Source of the DNA: Candidatus Rubneribacter avistercoris
GTDB taxonomy: Bacteria > Actinomycetota > Coriobacteriia > Coriobacteriales > Eggerthellaceae
Reading direction: 5' to 3'
DNA length: 50,664 nt
Assembly (NCBI GenBank): GCA_019115845.1
Contig: DXCU01000094.1
Coordinates: forward strand, 1 to 50,664
This document shows positions 41,410 through 50,276 of this stretch, piece after piece (position 1 is the first letter of the stretch; each line of letters starts with the position of its first letter). Made by a program: the position numbers and the translations under genes. The notes under the pieces were generated by a model that had not been told where the DNA came from, did not search any database, and saw only the letters and a program-made list of their open reading frames with translations.

Positions 41410-42926
41410 GGCCCCGCCCCGCCCAACTCGAGCGCGCGCTGCCAGCCGAACGCGCCGTCGCCCGCGCATGCCGCGTCCTTGGAGCCGGGAAGGCCGGCGT
41501 GTGCGGTCCGGCGGGAGGAGGGCGCGGCCCGATCCGCCTTCGGCGGGCGTTTCGCGGCCCGGACGGCCCCCAAGGCGCGCCCGCCTCCCGCCGCCCGCAG
41601 CTTCTCGGGCGTCTGCACGCTCTCGAACAGGCTCATCTGCCCGGGCGTGACCTTCGCCGACCGACGGCCGTGCGCGCCGCCCTCGATGGGGGCGGCCAGC
41701 CGGGCGCGCAGGCCCTCGCGGGTGAACTCCGCCCCTTGCCCCGCGTACTTGCCCGCGCAGGTGATGAAGAAGCGCGCCCTCTTGTAGGCGATGCCCAGCT
41801 TGCGCAGCTCGGTCTCCCGCAGGCAGGTGGTGCGCCGCGCGCGCACGATGAGGTGCGCTCCCCGCACGCCGATGCCCGGCACGCGCAGCAGCGCCTCGAA
41901 CGGCGCCGCGTTCACCTCCACGGGGAAGAAGTCCAGGTGGTTGAGGGCCCAGTTCGCCTTCGGGTCGATGTCGGTGTCCAAGAAGGGGTGCTCTTCGTCC
42001 ACGATCTCGCCCACGTCGAAGCGGTAGAAGCGCAAAAGCCAGTCGGCCTGGTACAGGCGGTGCTCGCGGTTAAGCTGCACGGCGTCGGCGCCGGGAAGGC
42101 GGGCATCGTCGTTCACGGGCAGGTAGGCGCTGAAGAACACGCGCTTGAGCGACAGCGTGCGGTAGAGCGCCGCCGACAGGGTGAGTATCTGGAAATCGCT
42201 TTCGGGCGTGGCGCCCACGATCATCTGCGTGGACTGGCCCGCCGGCACGAACGCGCGCTCCTTTCTGGGCGGTCGGGCCTTTTGCAGGTAGGTGGTTTTG
42301 CGCCGCATGAGGGCGCGCGTGTCCTTGTCCTCGGCTATGCCGTCGCGGATCTGGCGCATGGGCGCGATGATGCGCTGCTTGTCCTTATCGGGGGCCAGCA
42401 GCCGCAGGCTTTTCTGGGAGGGCAGTTCAAGGTTCACGCTCATGCGGTCGGCAAGATGCCCCAGCTTCTGGATGAGCTCGGGGGAGGTGCCGGGCACGGC
42501 CTTCGCGTGGATGTAGCCGCGGAAGCCGTGCTCTTCCCGCAGGATGGCCAGGGTGCGGATCATAAGTTCGGTGGTGTGGTCGGGGTTGCAAAGGACGCCG
42601 GAGCTTAAGAACAGCCCCTCTATGTAGTTGCGCCGGTAGAAGGCGATGGTGAGCTCGGCCAGCTCGCGCGGCTCGAACGCCGCGCGCGGCACCTCGTTGG
42701 AGGCGCGGTTCACGCAGTAGGCGCAGTCGTAGACGCAAACGTTGGTCATGAGCACCTTGAGCAGCGTGATGCAACGCCCGTCAGCCGAGAAGCTGTGGCA
42801 GCAGCCGGCCGCCAGCGTGCTGCCCAGCCTGCCTTTCCGAGCGGCGCGGTCGATGCCTGACGAGGTGCACGCCACATCGTACTTCGCCGCGTCGGCGAGG
42901 ATGTCCAGCTTCTCTATCAGCTCCAT
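41403..42926 (-). CDS. Radical SAM protein, TIGR03916 family (putative DNA repair/modification)
   Basis: A 507-residue radical SAM enzyme. The iron-sulfur cluster motif is Cys64-x3-Cys68-x2-Cys71 (NVCVYDCAYCVNR). FEALLRVPGIGVRGAHLIV is a helix-hairpin-helix DNA-binding motif at about residue 340. A long Ala/Arg-rich tail ends the protein. ATG 42926 (MELIEKLDILADAAKYDV) matches the family start; ATG 42950 is possible. Neither has a clear ribosome site. It forms an operon with the TIGR03915 gene. An imperfect SOS-type box lies 35 bp upstream. A repair role fits the HhH motif and is the family prediction; the reaction is unknown. Confidence 0.9.
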   Translation of the reverse strand: MELIEKLDILADAAKYDVACTSSGIDRAARKGRLGSTLAAGCCHSFSADGRCITLLKVLMTNVCVYDCAYCVNRASNEVPRAAFEPRELAELTIAFYRRNYIEGLFLSSGVLCNPDHTTELMIRTLAILREEHGFRGYIHAKAVPGTSPELIQKLGHLADRMSVNLELPSQKSLRLLAPDKDKQRIIAPMRQIRDGIAEDKDTRALMRRKTTYLQKARPPRKERAFVPAGQSTQMIVGATPESDFQILTLSAALYRTLSLKRVFFSAYLPVNDDARLPGADAVQLNREHRLYQADWLLRFYRFDVGEIVDEEHPFLDTDIDPKANWALNHLDFFPVEVNAAPFEALLRVPGIGVRGAHLIVRARRTTCLRETELRKLGIAYKRARFFITCAGKYAGQGAEFTREGLRARLAAPIEGGAHGRRSAKVTPGQMSLFESVQTPEKLRAAGGGRALGAVRAAKRPPKADRAAPSSRRTAHAGLPGSKDAACAGDGAFGWQRALELGGAGPC

Positions 42927-42960
42927 GCGCCCATCCGTTCGTGCGATCATATGTTTGCAA

Positions 42961-42973
42961 GAATGTTTGTTCG
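42961..42973 (-). promoter_or_regulatory. Imperfect LexA/SOS-like box before the radical SAM gene
   Basis: Read on the minus strand, CGAACAAACATTC agrees with the Gram-positive SOS box CGAACRNRYGTTYC except that the G of GTTC is A. The related CGAACAAACGATG lies at 43008-43020 on the plus strand. One mismatch leaves this uncertain. Confidence 0.35.
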
Positions 42974-43129
42974 CTTATGATAGGGGGCGAGGCGAAGCGC
43001 GTCAATCGAACAAACGATGGAGATGCGCGGGCATCCGCCGCAGCCTGCGCGGGCGCCCGCTGCGGCGCCTTCCGCCTGCCAGCCGACTGGAGCGGCCTTT
43101 TGCCTATTCTTTCCCTGCGCGTTCTTTAC

Positions 43130-43135
43130 TATAAT
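43130..43135 (+). promoter_or_regulatory. Consensus -10 box before the macrodomain gene
   Basis: TATAAT stands 64 bp before ATG 43199. TTCTTT (43107-43112) is a weak -35 at 17 bp. Confidence 0.5.
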
Positions 43136-43198
43136 CGGGAAAACGACAAAGGAGCGCCGCCCGCATCGGCGCCCGAAGGCACGCGAACGGAGGATCAC

Positions 43199-44053
43199 AT
43201 GGCCGACAGGGAACAGAGGCGCGCCCAGGTCGCCAAGCACGAGGCGCTGATGAGGGGCGCATGCGCAAGCGACACCGAGGCCACGGTGGCGGCCGCGACC
43301 GTCTACGAGGACGGCGAGGGCAGGACGCTGCCCGTGCCGCAGGCGGCGTTTGAGGAGACCGAGACGGTGGTGACCACGGCCTTCGCACCGGAGGCCCTGG
43401 TCAGGTTCGGGAAGGGGAAGACGGTGGTCGTGGACCCGGCGTCGTTCATGCGGCCCGGCGGAGCCTACGAGGACGGCGCCTTCGGCCCCGAGCAGATCCT
43501 GTGCTCGGAGAGCAACCTCTACCAGGTGCTGCGCGGCATCAAGCCCGTCTACCACGACAAGAACCGCGACTACCGTTGCGGCCAGCTGTTCTCCGACCGG
43601 GCCGCCTACCTGCCGGGCGTCGTCTTCTCGTGCGGGGGATCTGTGCGCAAGGCCGATGTCGTGGCCGTGGCCGAGCCCGTTCGCGCGCACGCGCTGGAGA
43701 ACCATCGCTCCGAACGCGAGTGCGACCGGGCGATAGCCGACCGCGTGGAGGCGCTGCTGCGCATAGCGGCGGCGAACGGCTGCGAGACGCTTGTGTGCGG
43801 AGCGTTCGGCTGCGGGCGCAACGGCTACGACGCGGCCCGGGTGACAGAGCTGTTCCGGGCGTGGATCGAGGCGCATCCGGGCGTGATCGGGCGCATCGTG
43901 TTCGCCGTGCCGCGCGCGCATTTCCCGGCGTTCGACCAGGTGTTCGGCGCGCCCGAGCCGCCTGCGCCGGAAATTGCGGCCGCGGGGCAGGACGACGAGG
44001 ATGCGCTTGACCTCTCGAGCATCGAGCTGCCCGAGGGCGTCACGCTGCGCTGA
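43199..44053 (+). CDS. TIGR02452-family macrodomain protein (bacterial PARG-like)
   Basis: A 284-residue protein of the bacterial poly(ADP-ribose) glycohydrolase-like family, with SFMRPGGAYEDGAFGPEQIL as the phosphate-binding and catalytic loop (residues 82-101) and CETLVCGAFGCGRNGYDAA as the second ribose-binding loop. In active PARGs the loop carries two adjacent glutamates; here the pair reads Glu98-Gln99, so hydrolysis may be reduced and the protein could bind ADP-ribose without cleaving it. ATG 43199 follows GGAGGATC. It is followed by the fluoride channel gene after 17 bp, probably as one operon, and is divergent from the DNA repair pair. Confidence 0.88.
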   Translation: MADREQRRAQVAKHEALMRGACASDTEATVAAATVYEDGEGRTLPVPQAAFEETETVVTTAFAPEALVRFGKGKTVVVDPASFMRPGGAYEDGAFGPEQILCSESNLYQVLRGIKPVYHDKNRDYRCGQLFSDRAAYLPGVVFSCGGSVRKADVVAVAEPVRAHALENHRSERECDRAIADRVEALLRIAAANGCETLVCGAFGCGRNGYDAARVTELFRAWIEAHPGVIGRIVFAVPRAHFPAFDQVFGAPEPPAPEIAAAGQDDEDALDLSSIELPEGVTLR

Positions 44054-44070
44054 GGGAGGGGGAGGCGCGG

Positions 44071-44466
44071 ATGCTGCCCATCCTCTACGTCGGCCTGGGC
44101 GGGTTCGTGGGAGCCGTGGCGCGCTACCTTCTGGGACTCGTGCCTGTCGAAGGGGACTTTCCGCTCATGACCTTTCTGGTGAACTTCTCGGGCGCGGTGC
44201 TCATAGGGGCGGTGTTCGAGGCCGCCACCGCAGGGTCCGGCCTGCCCGACGGCGCCGTGCTGTTCCTCAAGACGGGCGTGTGCGGCGGTTTCACCACGTT
44301 CTCCACGTTCTCGCTCGAGACCCTCTCGCTTCTTGAGGGCGGCAAGTACGCCGTGGGCGCGCTCTACGCGGCGGGCAGCGTGGCGGCGTGCCTGGCCGGC
44401 GTGGTGCTGGGCCGCTTGGCCGTGCGCGCGCTGCGCGCGACGCTCTCCGGGTCCGCAGGGACGTGA
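44071..44466 (+). CDS. crcB: Fluoride ion channel CrcB/FluC
   Basis: A 131-residue four-helix protein with the Fluc signatures: GGFVGAVARY near the start, FLVNFSGAVLIG (conserved Asn) and GVCGGFTTFSTFSLE, which holds the pore Phe residues and the central sodium site. It exports fluoride as an antiparallel dimer. Many Gram-positives have two tandem crcB genes; only one is here, so a homodimer is likely. The ATG follows GAGGGAGGGGGAGG. No fluoride riboswitch fits in the 17-bp gap to the upstream gene. Confidence 0.93.
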   Translation: MLPILYVGLGGFVGAVARYLLGLVPVEGDFPLMTFLVNFSGAVLIGAVFEAATAGSGLPDGAVLFLKTGVCGGFTTFSTFSLETLSLLEGGKYAVGALYAAGSVAACLAGVVLGRLAVRALRATLSGSAGT

Positions 44467-44484
44467 TCGCGCCCGGCGCGCCCG

Positions 44485-45699
44485 CTACCGTGCGCGGGTG
44501 GCTTCCTGCGGGTTGATGGACATGCTCTGGAAACGCTCTTGCATGTAGGCGTTGTCGAAGTGCGTGTCGAAGAACTCCACCAGCGCCGATTGCCCCATGT
44601 CGTCGCCGGCCTCGCGCTGGTACCAGCAATCGAGCGCGATGAGCGTCATGGCGCAGTCCACTATCATGAGCGCCGCGCACACGGTGGTCACGGTGTAGCG
44701 CAGGTTCCAGGGGATGAGGTTCACCAGCTTGAGCATCCACGGCAGCAAAAGCTTGATCCACACCACGCCCAAGCACCCCCACATGGCCATGAACATGCCG
44801 TTGGTGCGGCCGTCGATGGACAGGAAGGTGCCCGTGTAGTCCCAGGCCACAATGCCGAAGGCAAACTGCATGAACCAGCTGACCAAATACTCGAAGGCTC
44901 CGCCGATGACGGCGCTCACCAAAAACACGACGAGCACGTTTTTGTCATGGAACCGGTTGAGGGCCATGGTCATGAGCACCGCCCCCACGCCGTAGATGGG
45001 CGAGAACGGCCCGAACAGAAGGCCCGCGCGGTCTTGGTAGTGCCCCGGATCGACCACGGCGAAGTGGTAGACGGTCTCGATGATAAGGCCCAGCACGCTG
45101 CATACGACGAAGATCCAGAACAGGTTGAAGAAGTTGAGGGTGATGTAGCCCTTGCCCGTCTCGTCGCGTCCGAGCGTGCCCTCCTCGGCCTGCTCGCGCG
45201 TCTCCATGTCGCGCAGCTTGCGCTGCAGCTCGCGCTCTTGGGCAAGCGAAGGGTCCAAATAGCTTTGCATGACGACGAGGAACACGGCCATCACGCCGTA
45301 GGGGAGCAGGCCCCAGGTCAGTCCGATCAGCATGATGTCGCACAGCACCACCGCCACCAGGACCAAGATCATGACGTCGGCTATCTGCGCGGCATGGCGG
45401 CGCTTGTTGCGCAAAAGCCTGATACCGAACAGGCAGAACATCGCGGCCAGCCCCGCGGTGAGCGCGGTGTCGGCCCCGAAGATGACAAGGGTGGCCGAGG
45501 AGAACTCGCGTTCCAAGGTGCCGTTTTGCAGAAGCAGGGTCATCCCCACGATCAGCAGCACCAGAAGCGCCGTCACGCACGCTCCCATGACGGCGGACAG
45601 GATGCCGAACGCTTTGAGCGGCAGGGGGATCTTCCGCTTGTTCGGGGGTATCGCCTCTTCGGCGCTCGAATCGGGGGTGCTCTGGTCATGGATGCCCAT
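44485..45699 (-). CDS. Putative ABC-transporter permease, CmpB family membrane protein
   Basis: A 404-residue membrane protein. A first block of four helices (residues about 28-150) precedes a charged coiled-coil stretch (LAQERELQRKLRDMETREQ). Then comes the domain of the ABC_trans_CmpB family (FFNLFWIFVVCSVLGLIIET, FGPFSPIYGVGA, EYLVSWFMQFAFG, WDYTGTFLSIDGRTN). The family name implies ABC permease, but no ATPase gene accompanies it and the function is unproven. ATG 45699 follows AAGGAGAC. A TATACT -10-like box lies about 75 bp upstream on the minus strand. Confidence 0.85.
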   Translation of the reverse strand: MGIHDQSTPDSSAEEAIPPNKRKIPLPLKAFGILSAVMGACVTALLVLLIVGMTLLLQNGTLEREFSSATLVIFGADTALTAGLAAMFCLFGIRLLRNKRRHAAQIADVMILVLVAVVLCDIMLIGLTWGLLPYGVMAVFLVVMQSYLDPSLAQERELQRKLRDMETREQAEEGTLGRDETGKGYITLNFFNLFWIFVVCSVLGLIIETVYHFAVVDPGHYQDRAGLLFGPFSPIYGVGAVLMTMALNRFHDKNVLVVFLVSAVIGGAFEYLVSWFMQFAFGIVAWDYTGTFLSIDGRTNGMFMAMWGCLGVVWIKLLLPWMLKLVNLIPWNLRYTVTTVCAALMIVDCAMTLIALDCWYQREAGDDMGQSALVEFFDTHFDNAYMQERFQSMSINPQEATRAR

Positions 45700-45849
45700 G
45701 GCGGCGTCTCCTTGGATGGGGTCGGGTCGGGCGCGCCGGGTGCGCGCGGATGGCTCCGGACGATATTCGGTACAGTATAGCGGTAAAGGGGCCGTTCGTC
45801 CCCTCCGCGCGGAGAATCGCTACCGATCTGATCAAAATGAGGTTGATAG

Positions 45850-45966
45850 CCCTGCGGACCGAAGCGGGGCGAGGCCGGGATCCGTCCTGTTTCGGTCCGC
45901 AGGGCCGAAAGGATTTGGCATGCGAGCGCCCCGGCGGCCGGAACGGGTTCCGGATTGCCGGGGCGC
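45850..45966. repeat. Two long inverted repeats in the 298-bp intergenic region
   Basis: CCCTGCGGACCGAA (45850-45863) pairs perfectly with 45891-45904, and GCGCCCCGGC (45926-45935) with 45957-45966, the latter enclosing a further CCGGAAC/GTTCCGG hairpin. They follow the stop of the MHS transporter gene (minus strand), consistent with tandem terminators, though U-runs are missing. Confidence 0.5.
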
Positions 45967-45997
45967 GTCGTTGCGCGGTTCGGGGCGCGGGAGGGCC

Positions 45998-47308
45998 TTA
46001 CTCGATGTCCTCCAGCTCTATGCCGCCGTACTCATGCGCGGTGAACAGCAAGATGATGCCGGCCACCAGGCAGATGCCCATCATGTAGAACGCGGGCATC
46101 AAGCTGTTGCCGGTGGCGTCGATGAGCGCTGTGGCCACCATGGACGCCGTGCCGCCGAAGATGACGTAGGCGATGTTCGAACCCAGCGCGGCGCCGGTGT
46201 AGCGCACCTCGGTGGGGAACATCTCGGCCTGGTAGCAGGCGATGTTGGCGTCGTTGATGGACAGCGTCACGCACATGATGAGCTCGGCGGCTATGACGAT
46301 GGGCAGCTGCGCCGAGTCGAGCATCATGAACGAGGGCACGCTCAGCACGATGAACGCCACGCACGCCCCGAGCATCATCTTCTTGCGGCCCACGATGTCG
46401 GATATCTTGCCCGCGCCGAACACGATGAAGATGTAGGCGAGCAACGCGATGTCGGTTGCCGCCTGGGCGGGCGCCGCCTCCATGCCGGCGTAAGCCGTCA
46501 GATAGGTGGGCAGGTAGGTGAGCACCAGGTAAAAGCCCACCGAGTTCACCATGGTGGCCGCGATGCTGGAGATCAAGCGCTTGCGGTACTTCTTGAACAC
46601 CAGGCGCGTGGGGTGAGCCGCCTCCTTCACGCGCTCCTCGCCGTTGTCGGTGAGCTGCTGGTAGGTGGGCGAGTCCTCGAGCTTCGTGCGGATGTAGTGC
46701 GCGATGAGGCCCAAAGGCCCGGCCAGAAGGAACGGGATGCGCCAGCCCCAGGCCACCATGTCGGCCTCGGGCAGAAGCGCCTTGATGATGAGCGCGGCCG
46801 TGGAGCCTGCCAGAAGGCCGGTGGCCGTGGACGCCGGCACGAGCGAGCAGTACTTGCCGCGATGGTCCTTGGGAGCGTACTCGGCCAAGAACACCGCCGC
46901 CCCCGAGTACTCGCCGGCGGCCGAGAAGCCCTGGATGCTGCGCAGGACCACTAGCAGGATGGGTGCGGCTATGCCGATGGTGGCGTATCCGGGCAAACAG
47001 CCAATCAAAAAGGCCGCGCCCGTCATCAGGAAGATGGATATGGACAGCGACCACTTGCGGCCCTTCTTGTCGCCCATGCTGCCCCAAAACGACGCCCCCA
47101 GCGGACGGAAGATGAAGGACAGCGCGAACACCGCGAAGGAAAGGAGCGTGGAGTTGACTTCTGATTCAGGGAAGAACACCACGCCGATGGTGATGGCGAA
47201 ATAGGTGTAGGTTGCGTAGTCGAACCATTCGATGAAGTTGCCCAGAAACGACGACAGGGCAACCTTGAACGGCACTTTGGCCTTGGTTGGTGCGGTTGTT
47301 GTGCTCAT
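45998..47308 (-). CDS. MFS transporter of the metabolite:H+ symporter (MHS/ProP-like) family
   Basis: A 436-residue 12-helix transporter. FIEWFDYATYTYFA in helix 1 and RPLGASFWGSMGDKKGRKWSL in the helix 2-3 loop are typical of the MHS group (ProP, KgtP, ShiA), which import osmolytes, dicarboxylates or other small acids with protons. The MFS loop motif recurs as GKISDIVGRKKMM in the second half. ATG 47308 follows AGGGGGATC. It is downstream of the creatininase-family gene on the same strand, so it may import that enzyme's substrate. Specificity cannot be read. Confidence 0.9.
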   Translation of the reverse strand: MSTTTAPTKAKVPFKVALSSFLGNFIEWFDYATYTYFAITIGVVFFPESEVNSTLLSFAVFALSFIFRPLGASFWGSMGDKKGRKWSLSISIFLMTGAAFLIGCLPGYATIGIAAPILLVVLRSIQGFSAAGEYSGAAVFLAEYAPKDHRGKYCSLVPASTATGLLAGSTAALIIKALLPEADMVAWGWRIPFLLAGPLGLIAHYIRTKLEDSPTYQQLTDNGEERVKEAAHPTRLVFKKYRKRLISSIAATMVNSVGFYLVLTYLPTYLTAYAGMEAAPAQAATDIALLAYIFIVFGAGKISDIVGRKKMMLGACVAFIVLSVPSFMMLDSAQLPIVIAAELIMCVTLSINDANIACYQAEMFPTEVRYTGAALGSNIAYVIFGGTASMVATALIDATGNSLMPAFYMMGICLVAGIILLFTAHEYGGIELEDIE

Positions 47309-47516
47309 GACGATCCCCCTATTGGATCTCGTGATAGTCTCCAAGGAAGCATGCCGCCTCGTTGGACGGGCGAGCGCGGAGCTCCTGCTCCGCTGCCGAA
47401 AGCATATCGTTCGTGATGCCCACGATGATGCGAACCTCCTTGTAAGAAAACCGGCCTTCCCGAAGCGCTTCGCTCGAGAAGGCCGTATGCGGTCAAGTGC
47501 GTCGAGCGCGTTCCCC

Positions 47517-48323
47517 TTAGGCGAACTCGGCGCGGATGGCGTCCACCATGTTGCGCACGGCCACGTCGCGCAGGATGACGCCCTTCTCGCGCGAGGACGC
47601 GGCCGGCGAGGACAGGCAACCCGACGGCGGCGTGTAGTCGGCGATGATGGGCAGCACGTCGTAGTTCGGCAGTTCGGCGGGCAGCCCCTCGTAGAGCGGG
47701 TCGTCCACGCGGCCCATGTCCACCAGGTCGGGGTAGAACAGCAGCATGAGCGACGTCTCCATGACGCCGGCGTGCTCCAGGTCCCAGCCGGTGAACCCGT
47801 CGGGGTAGAGCTGCGCGATGGTGTCGTCGTCCACGAAGTCCCAGTACGAAAGGAGCTGGATCTTCACGTCGTCTGCGCCCTCCTTGCGGGCGTCTTCCAG
47901 GGCCAGCTGCGCGCCTTCGAAGATGAACTGGTAGTTCTCGTAGTGGCCGTTCATGAGCACGATCTTGCGCGCGCCCTGGCGGATGAGGCTGAACACGATG
48001 TCGCGCGCCAGCGCGATGAGCGTGCTTCCTCGCAAGCTGGTGGTGCCGGAGAGGTGGAAGCCGCCTCCCGAGCGCTGCTGCGAGCGGTAGCCGTAGTTGA
48101 TGGGGGCGGCCACCACGCCCTCCAGCTCGTCGGCGTCCGATTCGGTCAGGGCGCGCGCGGTGGCGCCCGCCATGGCCTTGGTGAGCGCGGCGTCCACGCA
48201 CATGGCCATGTGCGACCCGTGCTGCTCGAGCGCTCCCACGGGCACGAACACCACGGCGTCGCGCTCCATCTTGGCGCGGTAGGTGAACGCGTCCATCTCC
48301 TCCATGAAGACGCTGTCCTTCAT
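47517..48323 (-). CDS. Creatininase-family amidohydrolase
   Basis: A 268-residue metal-dependent hydrolase. Family motifs are visible: VPVGALEQHGSHM with the Glu-x-His metal ligands (about residues 32-36), NGHYEN with the second His, and WDLEHAGVMETSLML with the conserved Glu. The family includes creatininase, formamide hydrolases of riboflavin and F420 routes, and mycofactocin MftE, so creatinine is only one possible substrate. ATG 48323 follows AAGGAGG. The nearby amidinotransferase-type gene and two transporters suggest guanidino-compound metabolism. A GC hairpin lies in the 54-bp gap to the upstream gene. Confidence 0.88.
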   Translation of the reverse strand: MKDSVFMEEMDAFTYRAKMERDAVVFVPVGALEQHGSHMAMCVDAALTKAMAGATARALTESDADELEGVVAAPINYGYRSQQRSGGGFHLSGTTSLRGSTLIALARDIVFSLIRQGARKIVLMNGHYENYQFIFEGAQLALEDARKEGADDVKIQLLSYWDFVDDDTIAQLYPDGFTGWDLEHAGVMETSLMLLFYPDLVDMGRVDDPLYEGLPAELPNYDVLPIIADYTPPSGCLSSPAASSREKGVILRDVAVRNMVDAIRAEFA

Positions 48324-48347
48324 ACGGCGTCCTCCTTTCTCAGAGTG

Positions 48348-48373
48348 CCCGCCCGGCCTTCCGGCCGGGCGGG
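48348..48373 (-). other. 11-bp GC hairpin between the unknown gene and the creatininase gene
   Basis: CCCGCCCGGCC (48348-48358) pairs perfectly with 48363-48373 around TTCC. There is no U-run in the direction of transcription, so it more likely protects or segments the operon mRNA than ends it. Confidence 0.5.
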
Positions 48374-48377
48374 GCTG

Positions 48378-48956
48378 TTACAGGTGGTCCTCGACGTTGG
48401 CGAAGTCGGCGATGAGGTCGACCTGCGCCTTGCTGGCGCGCTCAACGAACTCTTCACGAGCTTTGTCGCCGCTGGCCAGCTTGCGCAGGATGACGCGCTT
48501 GAGGCGCGGGTAGTCGTTCACGCCGTACCAGGCCAGCGCCGTGCCGCCCACGTATGCCTCCACGATGCTGTGGACGGGAAGGTCCACGTCGCGCTTGGCG
48601 TCGAGGGCCAGGTACTCCTCGATCTCGCCGGCGCACAGGTCGCGGATGATCTGCTGGTCGATCTCAAGCTCGTCGGCCAGCTGCTTGACCTGGCGCGTCA
48701 CCTCGTCGGCGTCGGCGTGCGGAAAGTAGGTCACGTCATAGGTGACGGCCTTCGCGCCCGACTCCTTGGCGAACTCCAGCAGATCGTCGAGCGCCACCAT
48801 CTGCACGTGGTCCTCCGTGCGCTCGGCGATGTCCAGCTCGGCCGGGAAGCCCTTCATCTGCTTCGTCGCGAACACGGCTTTCAGCTGGTCTGCAGTCTGG
48901 GCCGCTTCGAGCCTCACGGGGTCTGCCACATAGGTCAGATTCTTGGTGATCTTCAT
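48378..48956 (-). CDS. Hypothetical protein, unrecognised family
   Basis: A 192-residue soluble, acidic, mostly helical protein with no signal peptide and no motif I recognise. It begins MKITKNLTYVADPVRLEAAQ; a possible conserved patch is AKAVTYDVTYFPHADADEVT, and it ends QVDLIADFANVEDHL. ATG 48956 has only a distant AAGAGGAA site. It lies between a DMT transporter gene and the creatininase-family gene on the same strand, so it probably takes part in the same pathway. The base composition is like its neighbours, which supports it being a real gene. Confidence 0.8.
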   Translation of the reverse strand: MKITKNLTYVADPVRLEAAQTADQLKAVFATKQMKGFPAELDIAERTEDHVQMVALDDLLEFAKESGAKAVTYDVTYFPHADADEVTRQVKQLADELEIDQQIIRDLCAGEIEEYLALDAKRDVDLPVHSIVEAYVGGTALAWYGVNDYPRLKRVILRKLASGDKAREEFVERASKAQVDLIADFANVEDHL

Positions 48957-49048
48957 GTTCTGCTCGTTCCTCTTCAAGTGCGGGACCCGGACCCGCCTGG
49001 GCATGGGGTTCCGTAAAGCGACGGGGCCGGGCCGCAAAGCGCACGGGG

Positions 49049-50128
49049 TTAGTTCAGGGATTCCTTGGCTTCCTCTTCTTCGAGGCGCTCTGTCAGGCTC
49101 TCCCGTATCTCCTCGGTCTTCTCCAACTTGTCGCCTACTTTCCCGGCGGCCTTCGTGGAGAAGAAGATCTGGGACACGCCGCCGATGACGATGAGCGCGC
49201 CGCCTATGATCTGAAACGCGGTCATGGTCTCGCCGAACAGGAACAGTCCCAAAAGCGATGCCATGATGGTCTCCTGATAGGAGATGGCGGCCAGCTCGCC
49301 GGCCTTCAAGCGCTTGGTGGCATGCGTCAGCAGATAGAATGCGCCGAACCCGGTGATCAGGGCGGCAGCGATCAGCCATGCCCAGGAACTTGCCGGCATG
49401 GTGAACATGTTCCAAGCGTGCGTGATGATCTGACCCGAGGCGTCGAACTGAGTCACGCCGTTAACCTTCTCGGTGTAGGAGAGAGGCTGCAGGAAGAAGT
49501 GGTGCCAGATGAGAAGCACGACGATGGACAGCGAGCCGAACAGGAAGTTCCACCAGGAGCGCACGTTGGAGTCGCAGTCCTCGCGGTAGCGGCTGAAGAA
49601 CAGATACAGGCCGTAGGCCACGCCCGAAGCGAATGCGATGGCGTTGCCGAAGCTGTACTTCGGATCGAGGTCGAGCGTGAGACCCTCGGGGGTGATGATG
49701 CCCACGATGAACAACATGCCGACGACCACGGCGACGATGCACAGGTAGCCCTTCCAATCCAAGCGCTCTTTCAGGAAGATGGCCGCCAAAACGGTGGAGT
49801 AAATGGGGCCGGTGTAGATGAGGAACGACGCGTTAGCCAGCGTCGTGTACTGCGTAGAGAGGCAGTACAGGCCGGAAAGCAGGCCCAAGAAGATGCCGGA
49901 AAGCAGCATCATCCCCGAAAAACGCGTCTCTTTGACTTTCTTCCAGGCGCCGCCCATGAAGCAGAAGATGATAGACAGGGCGATGAAGCCTGCGAAATTG
50001 CGCCAGAAGGAGACGAAATCGCCCGGAGCGTCGATGAAGCGGGTAAACGCCCCGATGCCGCCCATAAGCGACGATGACGAGAACATCATCACAAAGCCTA
50101 TGAGCTTGTACTTCGCTTGTTTGTTCAT
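49049..50128 (-). CDS. EamA/DMT-superfamily transporter
   Basis: A 359-residue transporter with ten predicted helices in two EamA repeats. The first repeat contains SFWRNFAGFIALSII and IYTGPIYSTVLAAIFLKERL; the second contains AISYQETIMASLLGLFLFGET, with the repeat-typical E-x(n)-GE ending. A 40-residue charged tail (KVGDKLEKTEEIRESLTERLEEEE) closes it. An insertion with FFLQPLSYTEKVNGVTQF lies between helices. DMT proteins exchange amino acids, purines or other metabolites; the substrate is unknown. ATG 50128 follows AAGGAGGG. It is the second gene of the amidinotransferase/creatininase-type group. Confidence 0.9.
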   Translation of the reverse strand: MNKQAKYKLIGFVMMFSSSSLMGGIGAFTRFIDAPGDFVSFWRNFAGFIALSIIFCFMGGAWKKVKETRFSGMMLLSGIFLGLLSGLYCLSTQYTTLANASFLIYTGPIYSTVLAAIFLKERLDWKGYLCIVAVVVGMLFIVGIITPEGLTLDLDPKYSFGNAIAFASGVAYGLYLFFSRYREDCDSNVRSWWNFLFGSLSIVVLLIWHHFFLQPLSYTEKVNGVTQFDASGQIITHAWNMFTMPASSWAWLIAAALITGFGAFYLLTHATKRLKAGELAAISYQETIMASLLGLFLFGETMTAFQIIGGALIVIGGVSQIFFSTKAAGKVGDKLEKTEEIRESLTERLEEEEAKESLN

Positions 50129-50276
50129 ATGTCCCTCCTTGATGCGGCATCGTGTCGCCCGAGTCCTAGATCGCGGCTTTGCAGCGCGAACCGTCGCGTT
50201 GGGAATCGTGATCAAGGTATGGTGACCCACCCGGACGCTGCGGTGCCGACGGGTGTGACAAACGGTGGATGGGATG

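Noticed and set aside
44054..44070. Fluoride riboswitch before crcB
   Set aside because: Only 17 bp separate crcB from the macrodomain gene.
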